The notes under the pieces are model-generated. The model worked only from the letters and a program-made list of their open reading frames with translations. It made no database searches and was not told where the DNA came from. Both the position numbers and the translations under genes were made by a program. From positions 20,112,859 to 20,176,858 of the forward strand of contig OX419345.1 of NCBI GenBank assembly GCA_948470475.1: a stretch of 64,000 nt of DNA, given 5' to 3'. Source of the DNA: Galaxea fascicularis (taxonomy: Eukaryota > Cnidaria > Anthozoa > Scleractinia > Euphylliidae). Below, in pieces: positions 1-13,240 of this stretch. The stretch's first letter is position 1. Each line of letters begins with the position of its first letter.

Positions 1-805
1 ACCAGAAAAAAAAATTATACACGCAATCGATTCATTTAAGAGTCCTTACTCACACGTGCTCTTACGATGGGCGTAATTTTGATAGGCCTTGGCTCGGCCT
101 TCTGTATCAGGCAAACATCTTTGCCTTTTAATTTCATTTTTGCGTGAATATTCTGAGATGAGTACGAGTTGACAACTAACTCCGCAATCAAACGCAGATC
201 AAAAACATCTTTACTGGCATACCTGCAAACTTGTATATCGTCAAAGGTATCCTCACGGATTCTTGTTGTCTGCCGTCTGTCTTTGCTAACTGAAAAAAAC
301 TATTAGGTTGGGCTAAATACACTTTTTGATTCTTCAAATTGTTTATGTCTTTTATCTTCGGCCTTAGAACTCATTTTATATCCTTTCGATTTCTATACAG
401 GCAGTTGATATAAAATCTGAAGGGGAGTAAACCTTTTTGCCCTCTTTCACGTATAGTTTCTTTTACGTATAGTTTCATTCACTTATTTCGCTATTGGAAA
501 CTGGAAACCTTCGAGTCGCAACTGACATTTCATCCATGTTAATAGATCATGAGAGGAGAGAAAAGCGCTCAAGGGGACCGCTTACTTTTCTAATCCCATT
601 ACCCAAGAGTGGGAAAGAATTTCTAAAAAGATTAATTCGACGATTTGGACTGTGAATTAAGAGACGCCTATATATATAAAAAGGTAATCTATCCGCAGCA
701 AAGCAAGAGGAAACATGCGTCACCATCGGCAAAGCCACTCAAGTCTTTGAAAATCCTTAGTGTGATGTTTTGCCCACTCCTCCTTTTGTCGCATATGGAT
801 ACAAG

Positions 806-880
806 TTTGGTAAGTTAGTGTTTATGTTGGGTTAGGGGAGGGGTAGGTGCGTAGTTTTCCAGACACTGAGATTGATCTCA
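806..880. repeat. Half copy of the CTGGGTAACTGC palindromic MITE
   Basis: TTAGTGTTTATGTTGGGTTA, then GGGGAGGGGTAGGTGCGTAG, matches the right half of the copies at 22.4 and 43.1 kb. The left half is missing. Confidence 0.55.
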
Positions 881-2064
881 AGTTTGAGTCATGATATACA
901 CTACCTACGTTACCGCTGGCCTTGGTTAAGGAACAGTTATCTTCGGTGGGCTAACTAACTTCCCTCTGGAACTTCTGGTCAATACCAACATGGATCTGAA
1001 AAGACAATGTAGCTGTGCCATATTTGTATAAGAGCTGTTTCATCCCCACCCCACCCCCCACTAAAAAAACCTATCTCGAGCCATGCGGTGTTGTGTTGCG
1101 TATTTTAAAACAGGCAGGTTCGTAATCTTCACATTAAGAAGGGGTAAGGTAATAACTCCTAGTGATGGTCAGGTTCTTTACGCTGGGACCAAACAATAAC
1201 GTTAGTAATAAACCCTCTTCTCTGGTATCACACAGTCTCTTTCCATTAATTACTGAGTTATTTGTAGATCCGTTTATTTAAGTAGGAGATAATGAAATTG
1301 GGCCTGGCCTTTTGTTGGTAAAATTCAGCATTATATTCAATTTTTAAGCCGGAACTAATAACGTACCTTAATTCCCATGGCGCTTCTGAGCTGAACCCCT
1401 TATTCCACCCCATAGAGGCTCTCAGCCTTGACCGAGCCGTACCCTATGAAAGGTAGCGTAGGGATAATCAACGCGTTGGGAAAATGACCATTCCTTCTTA
1501 AATTTGGTGAAAGCTGAGATCTCATCCATGCTTGAACTTCCAGTGTCTCCACCTTCGTCAAATGAATAGCATGCGTGGAAAGAAAATGCTATGGACACAG
1601 ACAAAAACATGATTAATGGTTACCTGAAGCAATCAGCATCACTAAAACAAAAGTAAAAGTTTTCTTCAAATCCAAGCTTAGTCAAAATCAATTTAACAGC
1701 GCTACTCCTCAGTTCATAATCATCGACAATAAGTTTCTTAGCTTCTTATAAAATTTTACAATACAAAGTTCCTTGAGCTTACCAATACATAGAGCTGTAG
1801 ATTGTCAGCATACTCACTCAGATTTCTTTTCCTTATTTATTTGTACCTTCTACAATCTGTCAACAAAACAGCTTACAGGACATTAGGAAGCATGGTATAA
1901 ACTGAACATGTCAATGACAATCAAAAGAAATCTGCAAATTACAGCATCTGCTGAGCATACAAGTACATACGTAAACCAATCAATAAATCAATCAGTTAAA
2001 AGTTATATCGCAAGCGTTCAGTTGCGAGTCCTTGCTCACCCAAGTGCAAGCATTGGGCGGTGCA

Positions 2065-2083
2065 CTCGCGCGCGCGCGCGCGT
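2065..2083. repeat. (CG)n tract
   Basis: CGCGCGCGCGCGCGCG flanked by CACTC-rich sequence. It accounts for the Arg/Ala stretches of spurious ORFs on both strands. Confidence 0.85.
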
Positions 2084-3749
2084 GTTCACTCTCGCTCACA
2101 CTCTCGCGCACGCACTCCACAAAGACAAACAGTACTGATACAAACAACAGGCACAACAACTTCAAACAAAACAAGTACTTACACAAACATATATGAGGGA
2201 GGGAATAATTATGGTAAGAAGAGGGCGTGATGTAAACGTAAGAGGCTCCGGTGCATAAAAGGGAATTGAGCCTTGTATAGAAATGAAAGGAACTGGACGA
2301 GCCTGCCTTGAGAGTAAAGAGGCGCTCCACAAGGTAAAGTTTTGAGCTTGAGTAAAGGTGTGAGTAAGAAAAAGTACTAGATTGACAGAGAAGGGGAATT
2401 CTCTTGAGTTGAACGCTGGAAATTGAGTGAAAATCACCAAGTGAATCCATTGGTAAGTTGGAGAAGGGTGATATTGTAGCCAAGAACGGTGTGTATAGAC
2501 TACAATATCTGACGGAGATTAAGGCCTTTGAGTCCAGACGCTAAGAATAAACCGCTACCAAATACCAACCAAATCACTAACAAAGCAAAACCACTGTTAT
2601 CCATGCTCCAACCTCCCCAGAAACTTTCATCTTCCGTGTAACGATCCTGTGATCCAACATTCCTGTCCATTAGCCATTCGAAGTATTTCTGAGCTCAGAA
2701 GTATGCGATTCTAGGTGAGAAAAGGATTACGCATTTAAGCTATAAAACTATGAACAGTGAAACTTGGGCCAGGATTTAAATATCCAGCAGGCAAATTCTT
2801 CTTGGGTTGATTAAGCAAGTTGATTCTTGTGCTGGTGACTCCTTCGTAATAGGCACCGTCGGAGGTGGCTTGCGCAACATGATGAACGAACGCGACAGGT
2901 GAGCGCAGTTGTCGAATCATGTCCAAAGCGTAAAAAGTCGATTAGCTCGTAGTTTTGTATGCATACCATTATAGACGGAAAGAGAAACAGGAACTGTATT
3001 AAAAACAGTGAATAATAGATCAAATGCGAATGGAGACAAGGCGCAATAGCGCGCAGCCTGTATGGCGATACTGACAAGATATGCTGGCGTTTTTGCGCAT
3101 AAAATGAACGATAATGGGCCAGAAGAAAAGATAGCTTGTTCAAGATGATACAGGCAGAGTCTGATCAGTCTAATGTCCAACACCGGATGAGTCAATTAGT
3201 GCACACGCGACTGAGAGAGCACAGCAATAAATTGCAACGATAAAAGCGTTAAGATGCAATGCTATGCACCTTGCACAAGATGATTGCCCATCACAAAAAT
3301 GGATAACGCACATGGATTGAACTTCAAAGGATGACAACAGCAGGAGAATTGTGGACGAGAAAAACAGAATAGTTTGAAGAATGAATAAACCGAATTCAAA
3401 TTGGTGAATTATAATGTTACACGGATTTCATCAAACGGATAGCGACGCGAAGGAAGTTGTATTCGGATTGGAGCGAATGCATCACGAACAAGTAATCCCT
3501 TATCCCTAATCGTGGCTGCCAATAGCATGCTCAGTTATATGAATGCGGGCAGATGGACAAAATACTGACGACTGATAATGTGGGCATTAGAGAATAAACT
3601 TCAAACCAACGAATGAGAAACGCAGCGAATGTGAATAACGCTCTTGAACCACGAGTTTGTATGGAAGCAACAACGGTATATAGGTCGAAAAAGATGACGA
3701 AGAAGACCCAGCATGAGACGACAAAAGCCTGTCACTCACTGTTTACCGA

Positions 3750-4560
3750 ACGATTTTGTGTACTGAATACACTGTAGATGGAGAGTAGTTTGGGCTGAAT
3801 TAATCAGTGAATAGTTATTTAATGACTTACACGTAATAGACACCTCACCTGTACGAATTGAGACAAACATGGATAAAAGGCACCACGGATATCGATTGGC
3901 TGAGATTCGGTTGCTAATCGTTGCTTTGTTAAACGAGAACAAGATGAAATGTGATCGGAAAACGGATGTAGATCGAAAGATGACGATTAAGGCTGACTGG
4001 CAGAGAGACAGACATCGATAACATTTCGAAATTATTTCGTGCATCGAATGTAACGTAGCTGAAGAGACGCTTGTGCTGTATTATTTTGTAGAACAATAAA
4101 CACCTTACCTTTCCGAAATTAGACAAAATTGGATTAATCGAAAGCGCCTCGTGAAATTTCGGATGCGACTCGGTATTATGTTTTGAAGATGAATCATTGG
4201 TAAACGACACTGATCATGTGAAGACGATGACTGAGGTAGAAAGCAGTAATCAATGACGAAATTATTTCGTGCATTGAGCACAGTCTCGTTGGAGAGCAGT
4301 GAAGTGCCGGGTGCATTTATCTGTAAGCTTATAGTAACTTACCTGTTCAGAATGAGACAAAAATGGAGCAACTAAAACAGACATCGACAGGGAATGAAAT
4401 TTCGGGTATTACTCGGTGTTATGTTACTTGAATGAAACGTTGAAAAACGGCATGAATCTTAGACGACGATTAAGGTTTAAAAGATATGGGAGTCAGAAAA
4501 CGGTGAAATTACGAAATTACTTCGTGCGTTGAATCCATTGTAGTCACTTCGCAATTGAGG
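3750..4560. repeat. Degenerate tandem array, about 230-275-base units
   Basis: The marker CGAAATTATTTCGTGCA recurs at about 4024, 4257 and 4512. Each unit also has a block like TTACCTGTTCAGAATGAGAC, then AAAAATGG (about 3850, 4108, 4340). Read on the minus strand these are three splice-donor-like sites (CAG|GTGAGG, AAG|GTAAGG, CAG|GTAAGT) following GTCTCA-like text. No conserved protein frame runs across the units. Confidence 0.6.
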
Positions 4561-5824
4561 CTTCGGTCGCGGAAATCGAATAGTATAACGAATTCGAAAC
4601 TGCGGCTTTCGAAAAGACGTGAACATAGATCGAACCTGCCATCGATATCGTCTGAAATTCAAGTATACATTACTCGGTATTTTGCTGAAATGATGAAACA
4701 TTACTGCCCACTTTTCCAATCTTCATCCCTTAATCGTCAGAGAAGATGACGTTAACATTGCACTGGATGTCTGTGACTGACCGTCCTGTTTCTTTGAAGC
4801 TGTAATAATGACTTCCTGGAAAGAAGAAAGAACTGAAAAGAGTTAGTACATTATAATGACACTGATGATAAACTACAAGCAATCAGCTGAAAATCCTCGT
4901 TTCAAACAAATACGACGAGGTGAATGAAATCTAATCCAGAAACATACCATACACATCTAACGGCCTTTAAAGCCCTTGTAGATTCAGTCCTTAACCAGGC
5001 CAGAGCAACAGGTGTACTCAACTACAGCAAAGTAGGCGTTACATAGGAATAGGCCTTTTAGTCAAACAGAGTGGAGAGAATGTCAGAGCATGGTTCTGCT
5101 GATCAATTCCACTTGCAAAGGACTTCCGACCACCTTATTCGTCTCTAAAGGGAAAAAACTTCCCGGTAAGGGCTTTGACAAACCTACCTTGTTCTCCATA
5201 TGCAGGGGATAGGGAGGGGCGTGGTACCAAAAGGTAAAGTACAGAAAGGTAACTAGGAAGGAGATGTGAACTTATGCTACACAGTGTACGATGAGACTAT
5301 TCAGTCCAGCCAGAAGACTTACCTTTGAAACCACGGACGTCCTTCAGCAAGAAAGTAAAGAAATAGCTATGCAAGTAAAGCGCATATTTTGGGGAAGAAA
5401 AAGAATTAGAAAAGAGAGAGGTAAACAGAAATCCAGTTCAAAGTCAAAGCCAGATAAGGATAGAAAGGGTAAAACAAGTGTCTTCTATCCGGAAACAAAT
5501 ATATAGAATTCGAAGAATCATCATAAGAACAACTCTCCAGACTTATAAACACATGACGATCAGAGCTGCATAGGGAAATATTCTATAACATAATTAAATG
5601 CTACACAGGATATTGGAACCGGATGGAGAAGAACATTAAAAAAACACGCAGAAATAATTCAAGCTTCAGAGAAAAAGTGTTTGGAGGAAGGTAGTGCAGA
5701 AAAAGAACGTAGGAAGCTGTGGACCTTTAGAAATGCTCTCCCATGCATCACCAGCATCGTATCCAGGTTGATAAAAGAATACGTATGGAGCAAAAATAGA
5801 GAAGAAAAATACCTCCTGTTTATC

Positions 5825-6062
5825 AGAGTTTTGAGGCAAGAGAGTGTGTGGTCCCTCATTTAGCAGTGAATAGGAAATCCTTTGAATTGGCCGAGAGGCT
5901 TCAAAGGGATAGCGAAAGAATGCGTTAGTAACGAGAGAAAACGTGGAAAATAAGAAGTTTATGGGAATACAAAAGAAATTCATTGGCAGAGTTTTAAGGC
6001 AACGGAGAGTGTATGGTCTCTCACACTAAAGACTATCCATGAGCAGGAAATCCTTTGAATCA
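5825..6062. repeat. Two-copy direct repeat, period about 165 bases
   Basis: CAGAGTTTTGAGGCAAGAGA through AGGAAATCCTTTGAAT at 5825-5885 recurs, diverged, at 5987-6060. Not associated with a recognisable gene. Confidence 0.55.
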
Positions 6063-6689
6063 TAGCATAAGAAAACGTTAATAATGGCAAAAAACGTTGA
6101 GCTGGAAAAAGAAGAACATACCCCAACAGAAGAGATTGACGACATGAAACGGGGACCCTCTTACCACAAAGGCAAAATTAAAATAAAAAGAAGGAAAGCC
6201 AAAAGTGGGATAAACTTTGATCTGTTTGAGGGTTCAAGGAGAGTACCAAGTTATGGAAACAGGAAAGAAAGGACGAAAATCTGTATAGAATAGACAGGAA
6301 CGATTCATCGTCACAGGGCTCAAGGAGTGGGCAATAGGGAAAAAAGATAGTGTCGAGGACGGTTTTTCACAACTTAGCAGTGCGTAGATGTTAATACGCT
6401 GGTAATTTCACAAGCAGAGTGAGAAGCAAAGCTGCAACCACAAAAGAGGGATAGATGGCGTCAACATGTACACTAAGAAGCCATCCGCGTCTCTCAAGGG
6501 AACCGGAAATCGCAGATCAGAAGTATGATCGCATCACACGCGTTTTGAAATGCAGAAGGGAATCACAGCATACATAGAATCGTATGCATTGTTTTCTTGC
6601 TGTTGTTGGTGCTCTTCGTCTTCCTCTTGTTTTCTTCTTCCTGTCCTTCTTCTATTTTCTTTCACTTAGTCTTCATTATTTTTAATTAT

Positions 6690-7420
6690 TTTAACTTGCG
6701 CGACCAGTCTATGAGAAACAAGATTTCTTATGAACCCTACACCACTCTTAAACTATTTACAGGAAAGCAGAAAAACACCGTGAGCTATAGAAAGTTTAAG
6801 AAAAAACGCGGAAACTCCTTGAGCCTCGAGAATCAAGAGAGAAATCACTCTGTATAGTCATCTAAAGGATGTCTTTCTTCTTCGTCTTGCTCCTCTTCTT
6901 CTTCAGTTTCTTCTTTGTCTTGTTTTCTTCTCTTGTTCTTCTTCCATTTTCTTTCACTTAGTCTTACATTATTCTCAACTATTACTTTAACTTGCGCGAC
7001 CATTCTATGAGAAACAAGATTTCCTATGAACCCCCACACCACTCTGTAACTATTTTATTGAAATAACATTGCATAAATGTGAAATCTTCTTTCCCTCCTT
7101 GCATGCATGTGAGTAAAGGCGTCCCTGCTGTGAATCTTCTCACTTTCATGACGATAAAATTCTTCTAAAATTCTTCGTTTTTCTTTGTACTTCACTCTTC
7201 CGTCCTCCATCTTCCACGCAGTCTTGTTCGTCACTGTACGTTCGAGTTCGTCGACTAGATTTTGGAAGACGCCGAATAACAACAGAGCGCACGAAAAGGA
7301 AAGCAAGGAAAACACCTTGAGCTATAGAAAGTAAATTAAAAGAAAACACAGAAAACTCCTTGAGCCTCAAGAGTAAAGAGAGAAATCACTCGGTATAGTC
7401 ATCTAAAAGATGTCTTAGTT
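6690..7420. repeat. Diverged tandem duplication, offset about 540 bases
   Basis: The segment at 6763-6875 (GTGAGCTATAGAAAG, AACTCCTTGAGCCTC, AAATCACTCTGTATAGTCAT) recurs at 7299-7415. A nested copy of TTAACTTGCGCGACCAGTCT, then GAGAAACAAGATTTC, is at 6691 and 6983. Both copies run into CTT/TTC-rich sequence. Confidence 0.6.
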
Positions 7421-7520
7421 TTGTGTCTTGTTCTTCATCTTCCTCTTCGTCTTCTTCGTCGTCTTCATCGTCTTCATCGTCTTCTTCTTCTTCTTCTTCT
7501 TCTTCTGTTTCTTGATCCTA
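7421..7520. repeat. (CTT)n low-complexity tract
   Basis: Pyrimidine-rich CTT/CGT triplets ending in a pure TTC run at about 7478-7505. Confidence 0.85.
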
Positions 7521-7609
7521 TTCTTCGCATTGTCTTCTTTTTTGTGTTATCCTCTTCAGACTTTGCTTTGTTTATCGAATATAAATTGAGATGCTCTTAT
7601 TAAGTAAGT

Positions 7610-7780
7610 GCGGTCGACCAGCCCAAGGGATGCTATTCATCCCAAGAACTCCCGCGCCAAAAGCTTATCTTAAAACAGTTTGTTGACCTTAGGTATCTAT
7701 TCTACGTTTCGTATATTAAAGATAAAACCTACGCGCGACCAGCCCATGTTATGATAAGCATCACATGAACTCCCGCGTCT
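7610..7780. repeat. Two-copy direct repeat CGACCAGCCCA
   Basis: GCGGTCGACCAGCCCAAGGG ... AACTCCCGCGCC at 7610-7658 recurs as GCGCGACCAGCCCATG ... AACTCCCGCGTC at 7733-7780. Confidence 0.5.
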
Positions 7781-8363
7781 CTACTGAAATATGGATTATA
7801 TTATGAATAGTTTAATTTACAGTTAATTCTATTTACCCACCCCCACCACCCCACCCACCCCGGGGGAATAGAAAATGAATTGTGCAACTTACAGAAAAAA
7901 ACCTATGCAAAAAGAACACGCGCTATGTAAGAAAAATGTACAGCAAGAGAAAAGAATAGTAAAAAAGACATCAGGAAAGAAAACTATGAGCCTACTGTAA
8001 CTTCAGTAAAAATTCTATCAAAAGAAATCTATCAAAAGAAATTCATCAGCAGAAATCCATCAGCCTATCACATTGATCAAATTATCACTTCGGTATTAAC
8101 GAGTGACGCAGTTAAAAAGCGAATCGAAAAGCCAACTGTAAACAGCTCAAAAAACACGGAAGCAAAAATGAGAAGAAAAACCTACAAAAACCATAAATGA
8201 AAGTAATGAGCTATAAGAGAGGAAAAAAAGACATGAGCCTACTCAAATCGAATCGAAACGCAATTTCGGTTGAGAAAGAATCGCGAAACAAAACACGAAA
8301 AAAATGCACGCCTTAAGCCTTGAAAATCGACATCGCAGTCCGGCGCTGATGCCTAAGACCGGA

Positions 8364-8403
8364 CAGTGAGTAAACGTAGCTTCAGGAGAGCTATGTTTAC
8401 TCG
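8364..8403. repeat. Hairpin GAGTAAACGTAGCT
   Basis: GAGTAAACGTAGCTTC followed by GAGAGCTATGTTTACTC forms a stem with one mismatch. Intergenic, downstream of otoferlin. Confidence 0.5.
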
Positions 8404-8719
8404 TTAGTTCGAATTTGTGCCATGACAATGACTGCTGTCGCTGTCATACTTTCAATTGTGAAATTCATACCCTTCAGTGGGTATAACATTTTGCTTAAAC
8501 GCTGAAGATGTGACACTTACCTGAGATTTGAAGGCATATCTCACGAATCGTGGAACATGAACCTTCACTTAAACTAACAATAATACTAATAACTCCTAAC
8601 CCAACTATTTCCCAACACTTTGGACTCAAACCACTTAGACCCAAGGTTTAAAGTGGTTTGAAGACCACAGTGCCCAGCGTTTAAGCGAAAAGAATCTGAA
8701 TGAACCCATGCGGTTGGCT

Positions 8720-8762
8720 CGCCTCAGTTACAGAGAGATTTCTGTAACTGAGCTGAGGCCAT
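8720..8762. repeat. Hairpin CCTCAGTTACAGA
   Basis: GCCTCAGTTACAGAGA with TTTCTGTAACTGAGCTGAGG forms a strong stem. Like the hairpin at 8.36 kb, it lies in otherwise featureless DNA. Confidence 0.5.
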
Positions 8763-11061
8763 TGTTATATCGATCGCAAAAAGCGATTGCGCAACAGCAA
8801 AGCTAGCGATAAGAGAGAAAAATCGATCAAAAAAATCCAATCAAGCCGGTGTGCCAAACTCCCGAAAGCAAAAACTGGGACAAAACCCGAAAAAACAGCC
8901 GGTCAAAACACTGACGTCGAACTGCCAATCAGACCAAAAACGCCTACCAGGCGAAAACCACTTGCCAATGATGCTGAGGTCCCAACGAACAAAAAGTCGA
9001 ATCGACGAAGCTGAAGAGCAGGCGGAAAAAATGTCCAGTCGCCGTGATAAAAGATTCGGATAAAAGATCGAATGCACTCAGTGGACGCAGTAAAAGCGTC
9101 ACAAATCGAAATTTAAAACCTGGGTTCCATTCAGAGCAAACTAAATTACCCTCCCTTAACTAACCCGTCCCCAGAGAAAAACAAACTCGAAAAGGGTACG
9201 ATACCAGACCAATAAAGGTCTTCGAGGAATTCTTTATCTTTGCTGTTGCTTGAAGTTTCCTTTGATAGCTAATTTATGTCCAAGAGAAGTCGACCCAAAC
9301 TGAAGAAGTCGCAGAAGCTTCCCGTGGTGACAACTTGTGGCGAATAAGTAACTCTTTCCTAAAAACAAAAGGAAAAACCGGTAACTAACGGTGACTACCT
9401 AAACGATGACAAAAAAAAGGAACCCACGTACACGAGCGTTGCTATTTTTAGAGCCATAGGTCTATTGATTGCATGAATGAACTTTTGTCGAGCAAGAACA
9501 AACAGCTTAAAAACAGTGTTAAAAAAGAAATTGCCAAATTAAGTTTACCCAATATTAAAGCAGAAATCACAAAAGTTAAAGTAAAATTCAAAGAACTCAC
9601 TGAAGCCGCGGTATTATGCGTTTTAATTTTTTCCACCTACCTGGAAACGCTACCGAGAATGATTGCAGGCAACATTATAGCACTCACACAGGACAAAAAA
9701 ATACAGGAATAACGTAACCCTTTTCCGAAATTTAATGAAGTAAACATTCACTATCGTGCTGTTAGGACCGTTTGTGCAAAAACAGTTATTCTGATTGAAC
9801 ATGTCGTGGCAAAAGCGTAAGTACATACAAAGGGCATAATTCGTATAAAGTACACATTTTCATGAACGGATCAAACTCAATATTTCAAACACCACTCTTG
9901 TTCAAATTCATAATTCACAACCTCATTTTACAAATGGAAAGTGCAAAATTGATTTGAAAGTATATGTAACTTTAAAATTAAAAAACAAAAAACTTGTTTC
10001 AAAGTTAAACGGTGTTTCTTTCTCTCTTCAATGAAATTTTGCAAGCCTTTGCGCCATGCAAATACACGAAACCTCTCCACAAAAATCAAAGAACGAAACT
10101 GGGTAAAGTGACCAATTATTGCCAATCTTCCTCTATCAAATCAAAAAGAAAGTATTCTTATCTTACCTTAGCTGTTTTACGCCAAAGCTCTTTGCCAACA
10201 CCTCTCAGTTTGCCTTGCATTTTTCCCGTCCAGTGGCCACGCGTAAAGTTGTTGTTTGTCTGATAACTCGACAAATGTTTGCGTCATTCATTGAACATTT
10301 GATGCGTAAATTGCAGCCCTGGAGGTTAGAAATTCCTTCCTGGTCACGTAAAAATCTGAAAAAATTAAATAAAACAAATTTTGAGACTAAACGCATTAGC
10401 TTTAAAAGAAATTGAAGCTTTGTAAACGCGACCAACATGTTCGCAAGTGGTTTCTGCATAATTACTTAACTTACATCGCCATAAAATGTCTCCAAAGCAA
10501 GCTTTGACTCCACCTGTTCTCTGGGATACACATTACTTTGTTTTCTTGGTAAGGTTTTCGTTACGGCCAAGAAATAATTTCCTCAAATACGGAGGAAACA
10601 AACTTCGTTTCTCCCTCATTCAGAAGTGTGAACTCTGTGAAGCTAAAAACGTCGAACAAAAAGAGCGCGAGTTTTGCAAAACAGCCTGACAGCTCATGTC
10701 ATCTCATTCTCAGTTCCGATTGGCTGGAGAAATATTTGGCGAAATCTATTGGTGTAACACCTGTCATTTATCAAAGCCACGTGGGAACTACAAGTTTTTT
10801 GCGGGCATTATCGATAAAATTGCTAATTAACTTGTTTTCAATAAGGAAATAATAACAGCTTTTCTTTCCAAATAACTGAAACAAATGATCTCAATAGAAC
10901 AACAGAATAGTTCTCTACAAAGGCAGCAATTTCGCGCTCTGTAATTTTTCATTTATTTTTAGCCTGCGTTCTTTCCGAACGACGCAGCTCGTCTTTATTA
11001 CAAACTCCACCCCCTGCTACCCGCGATGAGGAATGGTTTCCAAAACGCTCTAGTGGGAGGC

Positions 11062-11079
11062 GGGGGGGGGGGGGGGGGA
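11062..11079. repeat. Poly-G run
   Basis: A run of about 15 G. Possible quadruplex-forming or assembly-sensitive site; no gene nearby. Confidence 0.8.
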
Positions 11080-11249
11080 GTGTAGTTAATTGAAAATGAT
11101 TATGAAAAATCAGGACTGCCATCTATGTCATTGAGAATAGTACAGAGTTCACGTTGAAAATTTTCGAAGCAATTTAACTTTTATTTTTCTTTGTGTCAGA
11201 TCGATTGCCATGATCTGGAATATTGTGTCTATATAAACAATAGTCGCCA

Positions 11250-11395
11250 TTTGGCGTGAAATTATGCTCGGATAATTGTCCGCGGTTATTATCTGTTCCG
11301 AGAAGCGATCAGTTTTCCGAGAGCGAAGCTCGAGGAAAACTGTGAGGTCCGAGCAATTAATAAGGACAAATATCCGAGCATATTTTTAAAGCCAC
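11250..11395. repeat. Fold-back element with TGCTCGGATAATTGTCC ends
   Basis: ATGCTCGGATAATTGTCC at the left pairs with GGACAAATATCCGAGCAT at the right. The inner GAGCGAAGCTC is itself palindromic. Confidence 0.6.
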
Positions 11396-11488
11396 TGTGT
11401 TTACTGTACTAAAAGCTACTGTGTTTATTATCCTTCAAATATTTTTCTCAACTCGCATACCGGACATTCCCCGGTTTTAGTTGGGGCA

Positions 11489-11863
11489 TAAGGGAGTTCA
11501 AGCAACGAGGACGGCAACGGCAAAGCGAACGCCAAAAAACAATAGGCTTAATGAGCAAAGACAATCAATCTACACGTGCATTTTCATTTTGGTACATTTC
11601 TTTGCCGTCCTCTGCAAAACAACAACGTGAAATGACCAATTAAATTTTAGGTTTTCTCGAGAACGTGAGCGTATTACCGCAAAATCTTCTTTCTTTTTCT
11701 TTGCTTTTACACCGCTCACAGTAATTTAGACCCTGGACAGCTCGCCAGGATTTTGCATGTTAAACAAATTGGAATAATTACGAAAAAGTTATGAAAACGA
11801 GAACTTATATTTTGAAATAACGTTCTCGTTGCCGTCGCCGTCGTCGTTGCTTAAACTCCCTTA
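11489..11863. mobile_element. MITE with GGGAGTTcAAGCAACGA termini
   Basis: The left end AAGGGAGTTCAAGCAACGAG, then GACGGCAACGG, is mirrored at the right end by CCGTCGTCGTTGCTTAAACT, then CCCTTA. The element is about 375 bases with 30-35-base inverted ends. Elements with such ends are widespread in anthozoans. Confidence 0.7.
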
Positions 11864-12954
11864 TTCACATACGTGACGCGTTTAGACCAGTCGGCTGCGA
11901 GCGAAAATATTTGATGGATTGTAAGAGGGGATCAGTGGTCTCAAAAGCAAATGTCTCCGATGTCTCCCCTTTCGGGGTTACACCTGAAAAAGTATTGGTT
12001 CCAAATCACATGGCAAGCAATACTTTCACTTGAATCTCCCTAACAAGGGTACAGAAACAGTTCACATCAGGTGAAAGGAAAGTAGTTTCGGAAATACAAC
12101 TACCGATGCAACTGAATTAAAAATATAGAAGAGACTAAAGAGTACCCAGATCTTCCAAGGTCACATTTTCACACCTGCAGTGAGATCTGGGTACGAGTTT
12201 AGCTCAAGAGGTGTACAAGCTTCTATAAATTGCTGACCAATATTCTGTCTAGGAGGGCAGCTTCAGTGTCTTTATGATCATAAGAAGACGCAGTGTTTTG
12301 CATGCAATTTTTGGTGTCTGACAGAGCCGACCAAATAAAAACGAGGAAACTGGCATACTGTAAAGGTGGCCAACACCATCGATCAGCTAGGTGCAGTAAT
12401 TCTCACGAAGGACAAAGGCACCTAACGAGTGTTCCAAATTCCTTAAAATTTGAACAAAAGTTAAGTGAGGCAAGTATCTTAACTAAATTGAGGGGAAAAT
12501 TTCAGTTGGGAGCTAGAGGTCTTTTGCTCATGGCTGAATCAACGAATGGAGCAGAGAAAACTTTAAATGAAATGCCTTTCGACATGGAAACAAAAGAACT
12601 GGCTTTTATAGAGAGGAGATTTGCTCATGCGGTATCGATAACACGGGGTATTTCGATCTTGGGTGGGTCGAGCTTGTAGTTAAAACTTCAGAAGTTCGCC
12701 AACAAGCGACGAAAACATCAACGGTAGTCTAACACCAAGTAAACTTTTAGCTTGTTTCCCATAAAACACAAACAAACAGTCTGCTACTTATTATCTTTAT
12801 TTCTTTCTGATATTTCACCCTCGCGTACGGCTTTTACTCAATGACTACTGATAAATAATTATATCCCATAGATACTATTTCCCAGAACAAGGCTTTATGA
12901 TAATAAGCCATATTAATCTGACGCTAGTATAGTTAACGTTTTATAAAGAAGTTT

Positions 12955-13240
12955 TCAATTGAGTTTATAAAATTAAAATCAAAGCAAGTACTCTGACCAA
13001 TCACAAGAGACAAAGACAACTCAGTGAACCAATCAGAATTTGAAGTAATTACACTGTTGCAACCAGCGCCAAGCGCGGGAAAATTTGGGCGTGCAACCAG
13101 CGATTGGTTTTGGTTTTCTTCTCATGGTTGGCTGAGAAAGTTGCGCGAATTTTTTTCAACCAATCATATAGTGAACTTAAGTAAAACCATAGCAAACGTG
13201 AATGACTTTCGACACTCAAATGACAACTGCTTTATCTGTT
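12955..13240 (+). repeat. CCAAT-rich dispersed element, copy 1
   Basis: Contains CTGACCAATCACAAGAGAC, GAACCAATCAGAATTTGAAG, CAGCGATTGGTTTTGGTTTT and CAACCAATCATATAGTG. Homologous over about 280 bases to the 20.5-kb (inverted) and 30.3-kb copies. Confidence 0.65.

Larger units (their letters stand above)
1..3749. other. Non-coding, downstream of otoferlin
   Basis: AT-rich with stops in all frames. I see only a half MITE (0.8 kb) and a CG tract (2.07 kb). Open stretches up to 163 codons overlap simple sequence and lack coding character. Confidence 0.5.
4561..9100. other. Non-coding, purine-rich, internally duplicated
   Basis: Plus-strand A/G-rich sequence produces short Lys/Arg/Glu-rich open frames (for example 5291-5506 and 6084-6293), but none resembles a known protein. 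It includes the duplications and hairpins listed separately. A lineage-specific non-coding transcript cannot be excluded. Confidence 0.4.

Noticed and set aside
1992..2483. 163-codon minus-strand ORF
   Set aside because: Its C-terminal part is translated CG/CT simple repeat, and the rest has no domain, start context or splice partner that I can support.
12293..12679. 128-codon plus-strand ORF
   Set aside because: No recognisable motif and composition no different from surrounding DNA. It could be chance in a long intergenic region.
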